Shown here: one piece after another, positions 27,215 through 38,594 of the stretch | Position numbering within the stretch: the stretch's first letter is position 1 | Layout: the number at the start of each line of letters is the position of its first letter | From: Gyrodactylus bullatarudis | Lineage: Eukaryota; Platyhelminthes; Monogenea; Gyrodactylidea; Gyrodactylidae | Length of the DNA: 64,000 nucleotides | Assembly: GCA_012064415.1 (NCBI GenBank) | Contig: SSNU01004331.1 | Location: forward strand, 454,135-518,134 | Direction: 5' to 3' | Notes under the pieces: model-generated | Databases searched by the model: none | What the model was told of the DNA's origin: nothing | The model's input: only the letters and a program-made list of their open reading frames with translations | Program-made: the position numbers and the translations under genes

Positions 27215-28931
27215 TATTTCAATATCTGTTCAATAAAAGCTCATGTTATTCAAATTAAAGTTCATCCCAGCGTTTTATATTGGCCTTTTAGACAACCAGA
27301 AAGCAGTCCTGATTCATGCAGATCAACTTCAGATCTAGGTATTTCCCCCTCCCCTCTTTTCATTTAAATTTGTATTCCTATATTATTAAAATTCGTGCCA
27401 AGTGAGTGAAAGGAAGGTGAATTAAAATATCAAGGAAAGCATCTCTGTTACGTTTGCTATATAAAAAACGTTTTTTTCACACGAAATCATGAAAGTAGAG
27501 GGAAATTGTTTCGGACATTTTCTCATTGACATGCCGATGAAAGCTTCTTCGTGGATCAAAAATTACTGAGGCACATTAACCAGTATATATCTCACAATAC
27601 ATAATTAAAACAGGGGTATAATAATAATAATAATAAAATGTATATAGTGATTTTCAAAAGAGGTGTGTTTATAAAATGGTTTGTGCTCTAGAAAATAGTA
27701 TGTAAAAAGGACTGTTTGCTCTGAATTCTACTCACCTGGTTACTTATATTATCTTGAAGGAGAAACAATTAATGTAAAATAGGTTGTATAAGTTAGTTAT
27801 GCAGTTTTGTAGAGTCTATTTGTGTAGGTGAGGGAGGTCAGCCGTACCAGTTCAAACAAACTTTCACACATTCTCATTATTAGACACATTTTTACAATCA
27901 CTCATATGAAGCTGGGTAAATTAAATTTGTTTCTTCGTCTTCTACAAAAATTTATAAAAACAGAGGAAAAGAGAAATCGTTATCATGGCAACAGGAAATT
28001 CGAGAAAAAAGCATTCCCAAGAGAAATAATTGTTCTTCTGCTCAAGATTTTTTTTGAAATTAAAAATTTTACATTTTCTTCAAAAAAATCCAAGGAAAAA
28101 TATATTCTTATTGAGTGCTATATCGTATAATGATAATAATAGTTTTTATTATTATTATCGGAAGGCAAACTTGTAGAGATTCAACGTGCATTTGATCCCT
28201 TTAAGAAGAAAGTTTGTTTTGGTGCAAAATGTGGGCAGAGCAAAAGATAGGAAAGTGTAGACACTGAAAAGATAAGCATCTTGGGAAATAAAAGAATCTT
28301 TTTCATCTTTTAAAGATACAAATGTGTAATTTCTGGTTTAAAAATAACTACAAAAAACAATTAAATCTATTCTTTTATTCTTGGCTCCATAGATTTTTGC
28401 TCCACTTCACCCGGGATCAATGGGTAGTCAATGTAGATAAAAAATTTGTTCCTGACTGTGTTGTTTTTGATGCTCTCTTGGCGATTTGAGTGTTTGAATT
28501 TCAGGGGAATACATACAAAATACAAAAAAGGTTAAAAAGAGGCCATGTTAAGGAGCAAGGTTATTTTGCTCAAGCTTTCATCACGTGTAGAGATGAAGGC
28601 TTTCCGTTTTTTTTCAATCGACACGCAGACAGACTCTTCCAAGACCAACACCTCCCCTTCTTCACTTTATAAAATGTAAAATCAAAATGAAAAAGATTAT
28701 CTTTTTATATTATTTATACAAGCATAAGAATTGGTCTGAATTTATTATTAGTAATGTAATTAAGATTAGCTTCTTCTTAGTTTTTTCTTCATTGAAATAT
28801 ATATTTATAAATACCAAGTCAGTCTCGTGGGAGTAGTCAGTGCTTTGTTCTGTAATAAAACATTCTCTACGACTCATCAAGATAACAATACTTTGATTGT
28901 GGGATAGAAAAGGCTGATGATTCAAAAGGCC

Positions 28932-28963
<32 letters not shown>

Positions 28964-29961
28964 GAAGAGTCCAGCACCTTCCTCAAATTAGAGAGTAACA
29001 AGGGGTATACAAGTCCATCGAATCGGATAAGAGACTGCAATGCCAGCAACCGTTAGTTTAGTTTGTTTTGTGTATCACGAAAGTTGGCTAGTGCACCAAT
29101 GTCCAATTTCAACGCAGTCAACTGTTAACATTGGAACTCTTGTTGATGATTTGGTAATTTTTTTATTAATTCAGGAATGACCAAGATAGATTTTGTTCTG
29201 GCAGAAAAAGAGAATCGGAAAAATCTCCTCATTTTATTGTTGAGTTGGTGATTTTCTTTTCCTAATTGAAGTCTCTACCTGGGGATGGAACATTTGTTCC
29301 CTTTTTTTCGTACAATTCTAGGCCAAGGATGCTGATAGTTTTCTCTCTGTTCTCGTCCTTTTTTAAGTGATAAGCAATGCGTATTCTTTAAATAACAACA
29401 ATAATACAATAGTACTTTCTTTCGGGAGTTTGATTGTTTCTTTTTCTTAACAATAATAATACTTGAATTCAGAGAGGATATCTTATTAAATACATAAATG
29501 ATAATCTGTTCATTCATAAATCTGTGAGAGATAGAGAGGCTTCGTTTGTAGTCTTTGTTCTTCATACCACAAAAAAGTGGTGATAAAAACTGTGAACCAA
29601 GATCAAATAGAGATTGTGAGTTCTTAATAGTTTTGCCAAGGGAGGAGATGGGGGTTACATCACAAAAGTCATGAAAAAAAAGAAATTCTACTCTCAGAGT
29701 TGGGTTCTAACTAAAATGAGAGTGTGTTTTTACTTTTTATTTTTTGGCCTAATTTGGAAATTTACGAGGTAAGCAGAGAATGAAATGGAACGGAGCGATA
29801 GACAAAAAATTGCAAGTCATTTTTAAACAATACTGAATAGTGGCAAAAGAGAGATCAATATGATATGGAATAAAACTATTGTTTTTTTGTTAATAATAAT
29901 AATAAGTTAATTTCTGTTAAATTCATAATCTTTATCAAAAAGGACGTAGCTATTTAAATGT
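27215..29961. other. Spacer between the two MLC genes
   Basis: About 2.7 kb without a supportable coding exon. It must hold the copy A promoter and the copy B 3' UTR. A minus-strand AATAAA (TTTATT on the plus strand) at 29736-29741 is a candidate polyadenylation signal for copy B. A (GA)n/(CAGA)n tract lies at 28932-28963. Confidence 0.5.
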
Positions 29962-31193
29962 TTACTCATCTTGGTTTCCTCTCTTGATAAGGGCTACAAA
30001 CTTTTCATAGTCTAACTTGCCACCAGCGATTGGGGCTTCTTTCCAGGTCTGTCTGATCTAAAATCGAAGAATTATTGTTTTAATGAGAGGACCAAGTCTA
30101 TAGCATAGTATAGATCTTAATTAGAAAACTACATCCAATAGAAATACTAGAAGCAGAATGAGCGAATCAGAAGAGAGCATTGATTATTTAAAGAATTAAT
30201 GATTGAGTTTCGGTCAACTTTACCTCATCTGCAGTGAAATTATCACCCATATTCTCAAGAAGATCCTTGATGTACTCTTCTGGGATATAATTCTTTCCAT
30301 CGTTATCGAACATAGCAAATGCACTCTTGAGGGCACTTTCTGGATCGGTACCGTTCAACTTCTCTCCGAACAAATTGATGAACATGGTAAAGTTTAATGG
30401 ACCCGGTGACTCGTCCAACATTTCCTTCAACTCCTTGTCGCTTGGTGTACGGCCCAGAGATGCAAACATGTCCTTGAGATCTTCGATATCGATAAAACCG
30501 TCTCTGTTTTGGTCGATTAACGTGAAAGCCTTAATAGTTAGAATTGAGGATTTTGTTCAAAGATTCAATTATGGCTTATGTAGGCTTACCTCTTTGAATT
30601 CTTGAATTTGAGTCTGTGGGAACATGCCAAAGACATTGGAGGTGGCTCGTTGAGCTCTCTTTCCTCCACCGCCCTCCTTTTTCTCATCGTCAGCAGGGGG
30701 CGCCTCCTTCTTTGGTTCTTCCTTCTTTGGTTCTTCTTTTTTGGTTTCTTTTTTCTTCTACATTATGAAGGAGAATTAGTCAATCAGCTTCCCGGACATG
30801 GGGTTAGAATTTAAATAAAACATTGAATGTGTACGTGAGAATATGCATGCCATAGTTATATTATGTTAACATGTATATAATACAGATAATACCAGATAAT
30901 AAATATAAAATGGACAAGTTTATCCATATTTCTTTACATCTAGATGGTACAATAATGAAATTAAACAAAATTTAACCCTTTGATCTGACTACTACAATTA
31001 CTACACAAAAAAAGACACAGAGCCATCATATATATTCATTTTTATATATGTAGACACTTACTGGAGCAGCTTTCTACATTTTGGAGAATACAAATTATAT
31101 ATATAACATTTTTAGTGAAATAAATCTTGCATTAATGAAAAATTTTTCGTAGTTTTTAATAAAATTTGAGAAAAGACTCACATCGACTGGCAT
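29962..31193 (-). CDS. Myosin regulatory light chain, copy B, long N-terminus (197 aa)
   Basis: Five minus-strand exons, all phase 0: 31182-31193 (MPVD), a 12-nt microexon 31062-31073 (KAAP), 30590-30757, 30224-30529 and 29962-30057 (ends NQDE, TAA). The 197-residue product has a Lys/Glu/Pro-rich N-terminal extension (residues 1-42), then the RATS phosphorylation motif (Thr47/Ser48), a metal-binding EF-hand ([12 protein letters not shown]), and the RLC C-terminal half ending [20 protein letters not shown]. Lys/Pro-rich extensions of this kind occur on arthropod flight-muscle RLC and on essential light chains, where they are thought to reach toward actin. Exon 3 and most of exon 4 are almost identical in DNA to copy A, whereas introns and the last exon are not. 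The MPVD start is the first Met before a good GTGAGT donor; the skippable microexon could tune the extension. Confidence 0.9.
31062..31073 (-). other. 12-nt microexon (KAAP) of MLC copy B
   Basis: Twelve nucleotides lie between a TAG acceptor and a GTAAGT donor, phase 0 on both sides. Skipping it would remove four residues without a frameshift. Confidence 0.7.
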
Positions 31194-32305
31194 ATTTGTG
31201 TGTGTAATGAACTGGATTAGTTGGTTATCTGGTAAATAATTGTTTTATCCTGGTTTATTTCTAAAGAATATGTATTGGTACTTCCAAAATGGGTTTCAAC
31301 AAAATCCTATTTTAAAATATCAAATATATATTTCCAGTAGAAATCAAGGGGATCAAGAATATGCTTTGGAATGTGTGCACAAATTGTGATCACCGATCCA
31401 GACAAATGGACCAATAAAAATTAAGAATGTGGGAGCGTTAGATAAACATTCGAACTTGAAAATGTGTAGGCGTTTATTGCATCTACTTTACTTTTCCCAT
31501 ATCGACCGATATTTTAGCACACAAAACCCTTCTTTTCTTGCATAGCCTTGGAGAGATTTATAAACAACATCGTTATGGTATATCGTTAACCGTATATCTC
31601 TCTCCCTCCCTGTCTCTCTGATCTACAAATTCTTTTGTGGGTGTGCGTATATTTGTATTTATCAGGGTTTTTATGCAGTTATTGTAGAATTTGATGCATA
31701 TAACACTTTAAACTTGGATAGAATAGACATTTTGTGCATAGCCAATGAACATTCAAAGTCCATTGCACAATCGATTGGAGTTTTTTTTTGATTGTAAATA
31801 ACGATGCACAACTACACACACAGATGTGTAGAAAATCCCAAGGAAGGCAAGGATAAGTGAAATATATTCTTCCCTACAAGCTATTGATTATTTCCCGCAA
31901 ATATTAAAAAAATATGAAATGGCATCTTAGCAAAAAAGGAAAAATATTTTTCAACTCTCTCTTTTAATGACTTTTTCTAAGATCTTTATTTGTATTTTAG
32001 TGGTGTAATTCTTGGCTCAGATCTGGCCAAAATCTCTCATTTAATATTGCAAAATTAGAAGGGAATTTTTATTCTCTAGTGAAATGTATTTATAAATTTA
32101 TAAAAGAAATTTAAATAAAAATACATATTAACGTAATCACATACGTAAGCACATATGGGCCATCATGATCTGATAGAGTATGTCATGCGGGTGCCTGAAT
32201 AAAGGATCTTATTGGCCTGTAGACTGCGACAGAGGAAAAATCATTAAAGTTTTCAATTAAAATAACTGAGTGAACAAATCCAAGATCACTTTTAACATTA
32301 CAAGA
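31194..32305. promoter_or_regulatory. Divergent intergenic region between MLC-B and CAAX gene
   Basis: About 1.1 kb separates the MLC-B start (minus) from the CAAX-protein start (plus). It must hold both promoters. No core element can be assigned confidently in such AT-rich sequence. Confidence 0.4.
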
Positions 32306-32671
32306 ATGGCTGACGAAGGTTAGTTCACAAGATTTCACCTATTTCCCTCTGAATGAACTTTTCTTGATTTATCTTTTTAGAAAATCAAGTGAGTCTACAC
32401 AGTGGAATACAATAAAATATAATAAACTCTAAATGTAATGTTTAGAATCCCCCGGCAGAAGAAGAGAAGCCAGCAGAAGGAAGTGGCGATGGAACAGTAA
32501 GTGTATAGAGATTCAATTTATCTATAAATTAACCCTAAACTCTTTTCCTCAAGTCTGAAGAGAAGAAGGTAAGTTGGTAGAGAAATGACAAGGAATCTTG
32601 ATGCTTATTTGCTTAAATCTTAGGATGATGCACCAAAAGAAGAAAATCCTGGCTGTTGTACCTTGATCTAG
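32306..32671 (+). CDS. Small acidic CAAX-box protein (44 aa), five exons
   Basis: Five plus-strand exons of 13, 8, 51, 15 and 48 nt (32306-32318, 32381-32388, 32446-32496, 32554-32568, 32624-32671) join with correct phases and good GT-AG sites; the introns are 55-62 nt. The 44-residue product starts MADEENQNPPAEEEK, is rich in E/D/P/K, and ends PKEENPGCCTLI. The last four residues (CTLI) form a CAAX prenylation motif with an adjacent upstream Cys that could be palmitoylated, so a membrane-tethered disordered peptide is the likely state. No family is recognised; it is too short and acidic for paralemmin, and it lacks the helices of G-protein gamma subunits. An AATAAA follows at 32806-32811. 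An automatic ORF finder would miss it because every exon is tiny. Confidence 0.7.
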
Positions 32672-32805
32672 AATGAAAATCTTACTGCACGACTCAATAT
32701 AGTTACTGATATTTTACTTTATGTCTAATAGAAAAAACACTCATTAAATTATAATTTAATAAATCAAAAGCTTATTTTGATAGGCTTACGGTCAATGATT
32801 CTTAT

Positions 32806-32811
32806 TAATAA
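32806..32811 (+). terminator. Polyadenylation signal of the CAAX-protein gene
   Basis: AATAAA 135 nt after the stop codon, with T-rich sequence immediately downstream. Confidence 0.6.
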
Positions 32812-33219
32812 AGATTTTCTTTTTCAATCATCAATTTACTTGTTAGTAGAAATATAATTTTTCTTGAGAAAATATGAGAGTATAATAATAATATAATATA
32901 CTAAGGACATCAAAATTTAATAGAAACCAACTGAAGGGTTGTTATCTAATAAGCATTATTGTATTGAATTTGAAAACTCTAAAATTTACGTTCTGAATTG
33001 ATAATACCATTAATAAATTACTACAGAGTTTTTTCTATCCGAATAACAATAAATCTTTTATAATAAAATTTTAAATTTTAATTAAAAAAATTGTTACACT
33101 GGTAAATTAAAACAATAAGCCGACAAGCTCGATTTTTTCAGTTAATGTCTCATGCATACAATTTGAATTATTTATTTACAAGCTAGTAGTCCCTATCAGT
33201 TTTCTATTCATTTCTTGAA

Positions 33220-36200
33220 ATGCCAGAAAACAAGGAGCCTCAGTCGAGCTCCAAAAAGAAAAACGAAGAAGAATCTTGTAAAGGTGAGCAGTTATTAGTT
33301 ATTTTTGTGTTAGATTATTCAAAATATGCTCTAACATCATTTAAGAAGATGAATAACTATCGTAAAAATAATCATCTTTGCGATGTTATCTTCAATGTTG
33401 GTGGTGAAAATTTTCCAGCCCATAGAATTGTTCTTGCATCCTCTAGTGATTACTTTGATGCCATGTTTTCCAATGGGGTAAGCAATATTTTTCATAAACA
33501 ATTTTTACTTTCCTATTAAAATTGTTCGTGGGATGTGATAACTCTAAACAAATCAATTCTATTTATAGATGGCAGAATCAGCCCAAAATATTGTTGAATT
33601 GAAATCAATATCTCCTGAAGTTATGGAAGCATTGCTTGAATTTGTTTATACTGGTCAGGTTAAAGTGAGCATGGACAACGTTCAGGATCTCTTGCCTGCA
33701 GCCAGCTTAATTCAGCTAGAAGGCATTAAAGATGCATGCTCCAAATTTCTCTTTGGAGAAATTGACTCATCCAACGTTTTGGGTATTTATCGATTTGCTG
33801 AAATCCATAACTGCAGTGAATTGGAACTATTTGCAAAGAATTTCACTGCGTACAACTTTGAGACAGTGATTGAATTTGAAGAATTTTCATTCCTTGAAAC
33901 AGAAGAACTGATTGATCTTATTTCCCGGGAAGACTTGAATGTCAACTCAGAAGAGGTTGTCTATAATGCCATAATTAAATGGGTTTATCATGCCCCAGAG
34001 ACACGATCTGAATATTTGCCAAACCTTCTCAAATTCATTCGTCTATCTCTTGTCTCTGTACACTTTCTCACAGATGTGGTTGATAAAGAGCCGTTAATAC
34101 GAAAATCTCTCGAATGTCGGGATATTCTCGACGAGGCTAAAAGATTTCATCTACGCCCTGACCTTAGAACAGAAATGAAAGATTCACATTTTCGCCAGCG
34201 AGACAGTGGGGATGAATATCTTGTGGTAATTGGTGGCTTCGGTTCAGATCAAAGTCCATCAGATTCCGTTGAAATGTTGAATCCGCGTACAAAAGAATGG
34301 TCCGAGTTGCCAAGTCTCCCGATTAAATATCGTTATGTCGCAGCCTGTGCCATGGGCACTTGCATCTATGTGATTGGCGGATTCGATGGACGCGAGAGAC
34401 TCGACACAGTTGGGGTTTTGGATTTAACACTAAAAGAAGGTTGGCGCTGGCTAGCTCCAATGCATTACAAGAGAGGACTCTCTGTAGCCTGTGCACATAG
34501 GGGACTAATTTATGTTTGTGGAGGTTTTGATGGACAAACTCGTCTGAGATCTCTCGAGGTTTACCACTCGAAAATTGATGAATGGAGACTACTTGAGGAG
34601 ATGATCACTCCTCGTGAGGGTGCAGGCCTGGTTATAGTTGATCAAAATCTCTATTGCCTTGGAGGCTATGACGGATATCACCTCTTGAATAGCATGGAGA
34701 CGTGAGTTTTTCCATTGCCAAATTAGCAAAATCTACTTAGAGGTAGCTTTAAAGATGTAAATAATAATTCTTGTCAAATTTCTTTTAGCTATGACCTTCA
34801 AACAGGTACTTGGTCTTCCTGTAGTCCAATGTACATGCGGAGAAGTGGAGCTGGATGTGCTGTCCTAAATGATTCCATCTATGTTTGCGGAGGTTACGGA
34901 GGAGCTGAAGGCTTTGGTGCATTTCACTTGGACTCTGTTGAAGTCTACAATACTCGTACTAAACAGTGGACCCTTGCTACTAGTTTGAATTCCCCCCGAT
35001 GTTATGTCGGAGCATGTTCACTGGCTGGCAAGATTTATGTAGCTGCTGGGTATGTTTATTTTCATCCATTTTCAATTCTCATGGGAATTTCTCTTAAACA
35101 AGATTTTCTCTTTCCAGCTACAATGGAATTTCCCTTCTCAATGACGTCGAGAGTTTTGATCCCATCGAGAATACTTGGAAGATTGAAGAAAATTGCCAAA
35201 TGTTTCACGAACGCTGCGACACTGGAATGTGTGTTGTCCGGTTTCCATCTAATGTCGCCATAGAATTTTTAAACAAGTCGGCAAAGAAAAACTCTATGAA
35301 TCATGCCACTAATACTGTAGTTCCATCGACAACTGAAGCATCCAGCTCCACTATTAATCTAAATGCCAGCCCCTCATCTATTTCCAATACAACACCAGGA
35401 GCTAGAACAAATCGAGCTAACGAAAACTCTCGTTCATTTAATATTCAGGTATTTTTATTGAAAATATATTCATAAAATTAACAAAAGTTGAAAATCCATC
35501 TCTTGAATAGACTCGTCCTTTCCAAATGAATAATGGATCTCTTTCTGCTGCTCCATCGATAACACTATATCCGATAAGTAGTATTCTGAGGCCTCCAGTT
35601 ACTTCATTCAACCATCAAATTGGAAGTCCTTCTGTCATCTCAAATCCTAACAATAATAATATTTCTAGTACAAATAATACAAATTTTATTTCTAACCCCG
35701 TGGACTATCCAGAAAATAATACTAGCTCAACAACACAAGATATCAACTCAACATTTCCCAGGATTCTCTACCCCTCAAGGGTTTCCAGTGAGTTTTTTTT
35801 CTCAAATTTGATCCATTTCATCTATCTATTTATCTCTTATTTCAAGGTCAAACAAGCACCAATAACACTAATTGGCCTCATGAGTCTTCAGAGTCTCGCA
35901 GGCCAGAAGTTAGTGTCCAAGATTCAGAGTCAAGTGCCCATGGAGATATTAATCGAATTATTGATCAATACATCCTTGAGAATAGTCGTAGTAATGAACC
36001 CTCTACTAGTAAAAATAATAATCAACAAAAAATGAACAATAGCACACTACTTAATAATTCCCTCTATGGGTTGGGAAGTTCGTCATTGGCCAAGGCTCGA
36101 ATCTGTTCAACAAAGCCTCAGAGTAGTAAGACATCTTTTTCATTTTATTCTTAGGAAATGAATCCAAAATATCTTGGCTATTGTCAAGTCAGAATAATCG

Positions 36201-38300
36201 TTCATTAAAGGCAAAGAATAAACACGTCTTCAGGGAGATGATTTTTAAACATCCAACTAATGAACAACCTCAGCAGGGACCCTCGAGAACATGTCCTCAT
36301 AATGTTCTGGACGCAGAGTCAGATCTCAACGACAATATTAATGAGGACGATTTCTTTGCAGAAGAAGAAGTGGATGGTCAGGCTTCCCATCTGAATGATG
36401 ACCAAGGGGACGATGAAGACCAGTGCAACCTAAACACTCCCCGACTTGAAGAAAACATGAAAGATAACCCATACGACTTGTTGGTCTATTCAGATCAAGA
36501 TGAATATGATGTGGATAATCGAGAGATGACTAAAGATCGCAGAGTTTTCACTAAACGAAAGAAAGATGCTGTCATCTCCGAGGATAATGATGATGATACA
36601 GACACTGATGTCACTGAGAATAGAGTTAATACTAACGATAATAATAATCGAAAGAGGAGAACTAATGAAACTCTACATCGATCTTGCTCATCTCTCTCAT
36701 CAACAACAACATCATCTTCATCTGCCTCCTTTTCTGATGAAATAAGTAAAGATCACGAGGACTCCACCATCATACTCAATAGTAAGTTGATCTCTTTTTT
36801 CATCAGAGTGCTATTGATTCTTTCTCCTTCATTGGTCTTTTTTTGTTGGTTGATTCTTTTTACAACCTTATTGAATTATTGATTTACTCTTTCTACCTTC
36901 CTTCTAGACCCGCACAACAAGAATTCAACGAGTGTACAATATTCCCCATCGAAGATAGTCCTGATAAAAGACCCTTCAAATTCATGTTCAGGTTCCATGT
37001 GCAATGGTAGTGTTTCCCTCATAAAGAGGACCGGTAATAATGTCAGCTCTCTCGATACTCTTATCCAACCAGATGTTATTGGAATAGCGCCCATTTCATC
37101 ATGCAATAATGCCTCAATTATGAATAATGAAACACCAAGCTCAGTTAATGTCAGCGAAATACAAACTTGCCTTCGCAACGATATAAATCATGTGATAAAC
37201 AATTTTAGTGATAACATTTCCCTCAATTTCTCTGATGTAAGTCAAGTCTACTTTTATTTTCAACTATGTATTACATAAAGCCAGTTGATGAGAATTTACT
37301 ATCTTTTCCGAAAAGTCAGGAACACAAATACATAAAGCAATTAAATGTTGATGTTTAGGACAAATTCCCCTAAAAAATTTGGCCAAAAATGGCCAAATTC
37401 AAGTTCTTCATTTAATGTTGATCCCAAATATATTAGCATTAAGTTGTTCTTCAATTTTCAAAATCGATAGAAGATCTCAAATATTGAAAACGTTTCAATG
37501 AAATGTAAAAATTTGGCGCCTTTTCGAAATTCAAAAGGCAGCCTAATTTAGGGCCAGATTGCATTTTTTTCAGAAACCCATTGGCTCATTTTATCATGGA
37601 AATATAAAAATACATTTGTTCTTGACCTATCGGAGAAAAATATTGAGTTTTTGGTAAAAATAGTAAATTCTCATCTTCATATCAACTACATAGTGCATAA
37701 TATTTCTCCTGTGCTTTTCGAGATGTGAATGAACTACTATGCATGGTGTAGCCTTTTAATCATGATAATTGCGTTCAACTAGCAAGAGAAAGAGAGAAGA
37801 GAGGTCAAATGAGAGAAACACGCCAAAAATAAGTTTGAGAGTCAATCAAATTGTAAATAAATGTAAATAAATTCAATCAGTTGATCTGTGTAAATAAATC
37901 GGCTGAATTTCTAATTTACTCGATCATGGCTAGCTCCCCGTAATCGATAGAGAGACTGTATAGTTGTAAATTAGCACGAAACTGACAATGGTAAAAATAT
38001 TCCTTTCTCGAATAGGGCGGAACAGATGAAAATTTCGTCTCAAGTACAATACCACGAATACCTGCTATGGGCTGTGAATTGAATCCAGCAGCATCGTATG
38101 GAGCAGAAAATTTGGATAGTAGACCTAGCCAGAATGCTACCACAACCTTGCCTTCAATAAATAACGGTGAAATCGTTCATGAAGACAATGATGAAGATGA
38201 AGAAATATCAGACCAGAATAACCATCCCAACATTCTCAACAACGATGAACCGAGGACCGACGGTGAAGGACAAGAGGAAGTAGAAAATAATTCAGACTGA
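33220..38300 (+). CDS. KLHL12: KLHL12-like BTB-BACK-kelch protein with long C-terminal extension
   Basis: Nine or ten plus-strand exons keep phase: 33220-33282 and 33313-33477 (or one exon 33220-33477), 33569-34701, 34789-35049, 35118-35448, 35511-35787, 35847-36125, 36155-36781, 36908-37236 and 38016-38300. The product is about 1250 residues. The BTB domain (LCDVIFNVGG, FPAHRIVLASSSDYF), the BACK domain, and six kelch repeats (about 300-595, e.g. VVIGGFGSDQSP, YVIGGFDGRERL, YVCGGFDGQTRL, YCLGGYDGYHLLNS) follow human KLHL12 motif by motif. KLHL12 is a CUL3 ubiquitin-ligase adaptor; known substrates include Dishevelled and SEC31. Human KLHL12 is about 570 residues; here about 660 more follow, rich in N/S/T with acidic patches (exons 36155-36781 and 38016-38300). 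The extension has good splice sites and uninterrupted frame, so I read it as genuine. AATAAA is at 38504. Confidence 0.9.
33283..33312 (+). other. 30-nt in-frame GT-AG intron candidate in KLHL12
   Basis: Starts GTGAGC, ends TTTGTGTTAG, and is a multiple of three without a stop. Spliced, it joins CK to DYSKYALTSF, matching the start of the BTB helix; retained, it inserts ten mostly hydrophobic residues (GEQLLVIFVL). Confidence 0.55.
36126..36154 (+). other. 29-nt GT-AG intron in KLHL12
   Basis: Starts GTAAGA and ends TTTTATTCTTAG. If not removed it puts TAG in frame at its own 3' end; removed, phase 1 joins to the next long open exon (RNESKISWLLSSQNN). Confidence 0.8.
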
Positions 38301-38397
38301 TTAAACGAACACTCAAGTTGCATCTTTCAAAATTCTGACTCCATAAGTGAATGTATTCGGATGTAAGCTGGAGTCTTGGCAAGAATTTCTCTCATGT

Positions 38398-38409
38398 TTT
38401 ATTTTTATT
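38398..38409 (-). terminator. Candidate polyadenylation signal of HPS1
   Basis: Two minus-strand AATAAA hexamers, about 190 nt past the HPS1 stop. If used, the HPS1 and KLHL12 transcripts overlap tail-to-tail by roughly 100 nt. Confidence 0.45.
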
Positions 38410-38503
38410 TTTTGATTATTATATTTGACCAAGAAAAAAGATGAAATTATTATAATTTATCAAGACTTATCTCCATTGTACATAGTTTAGTAATGTATCT
38501 TGT

Positions 38504-38509
38504 AATAAA
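38504..38509 (+). terminator. Polyadenylation signal of KLHL12-like gene
   Basis: AATAAA about 200 nt after the KLHL12-like stop codon and about 85 nt before the oppositely oriented HPS1 stop. Confidence 0.65.
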
Positions 38510-38594
38510 TGCTATTCTTTTGTCTGAAATTAGTATTTTTAAATTTTTTATAACGAATACTTAAAAGTAGCTAGTGGATTTTGAAAAAAAAAAT

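Noticed and set aside
27008..27367. Plus-strand 119-residue frame
   Set aside because: Antisense to MLC copy A exon 3 and F/S/L-rich low complexity.
36876..37178. Minus-strand 100-residue open frame
   Set aside because: Antisense to a phase-consistent KLHL12 exon (36908-37236).
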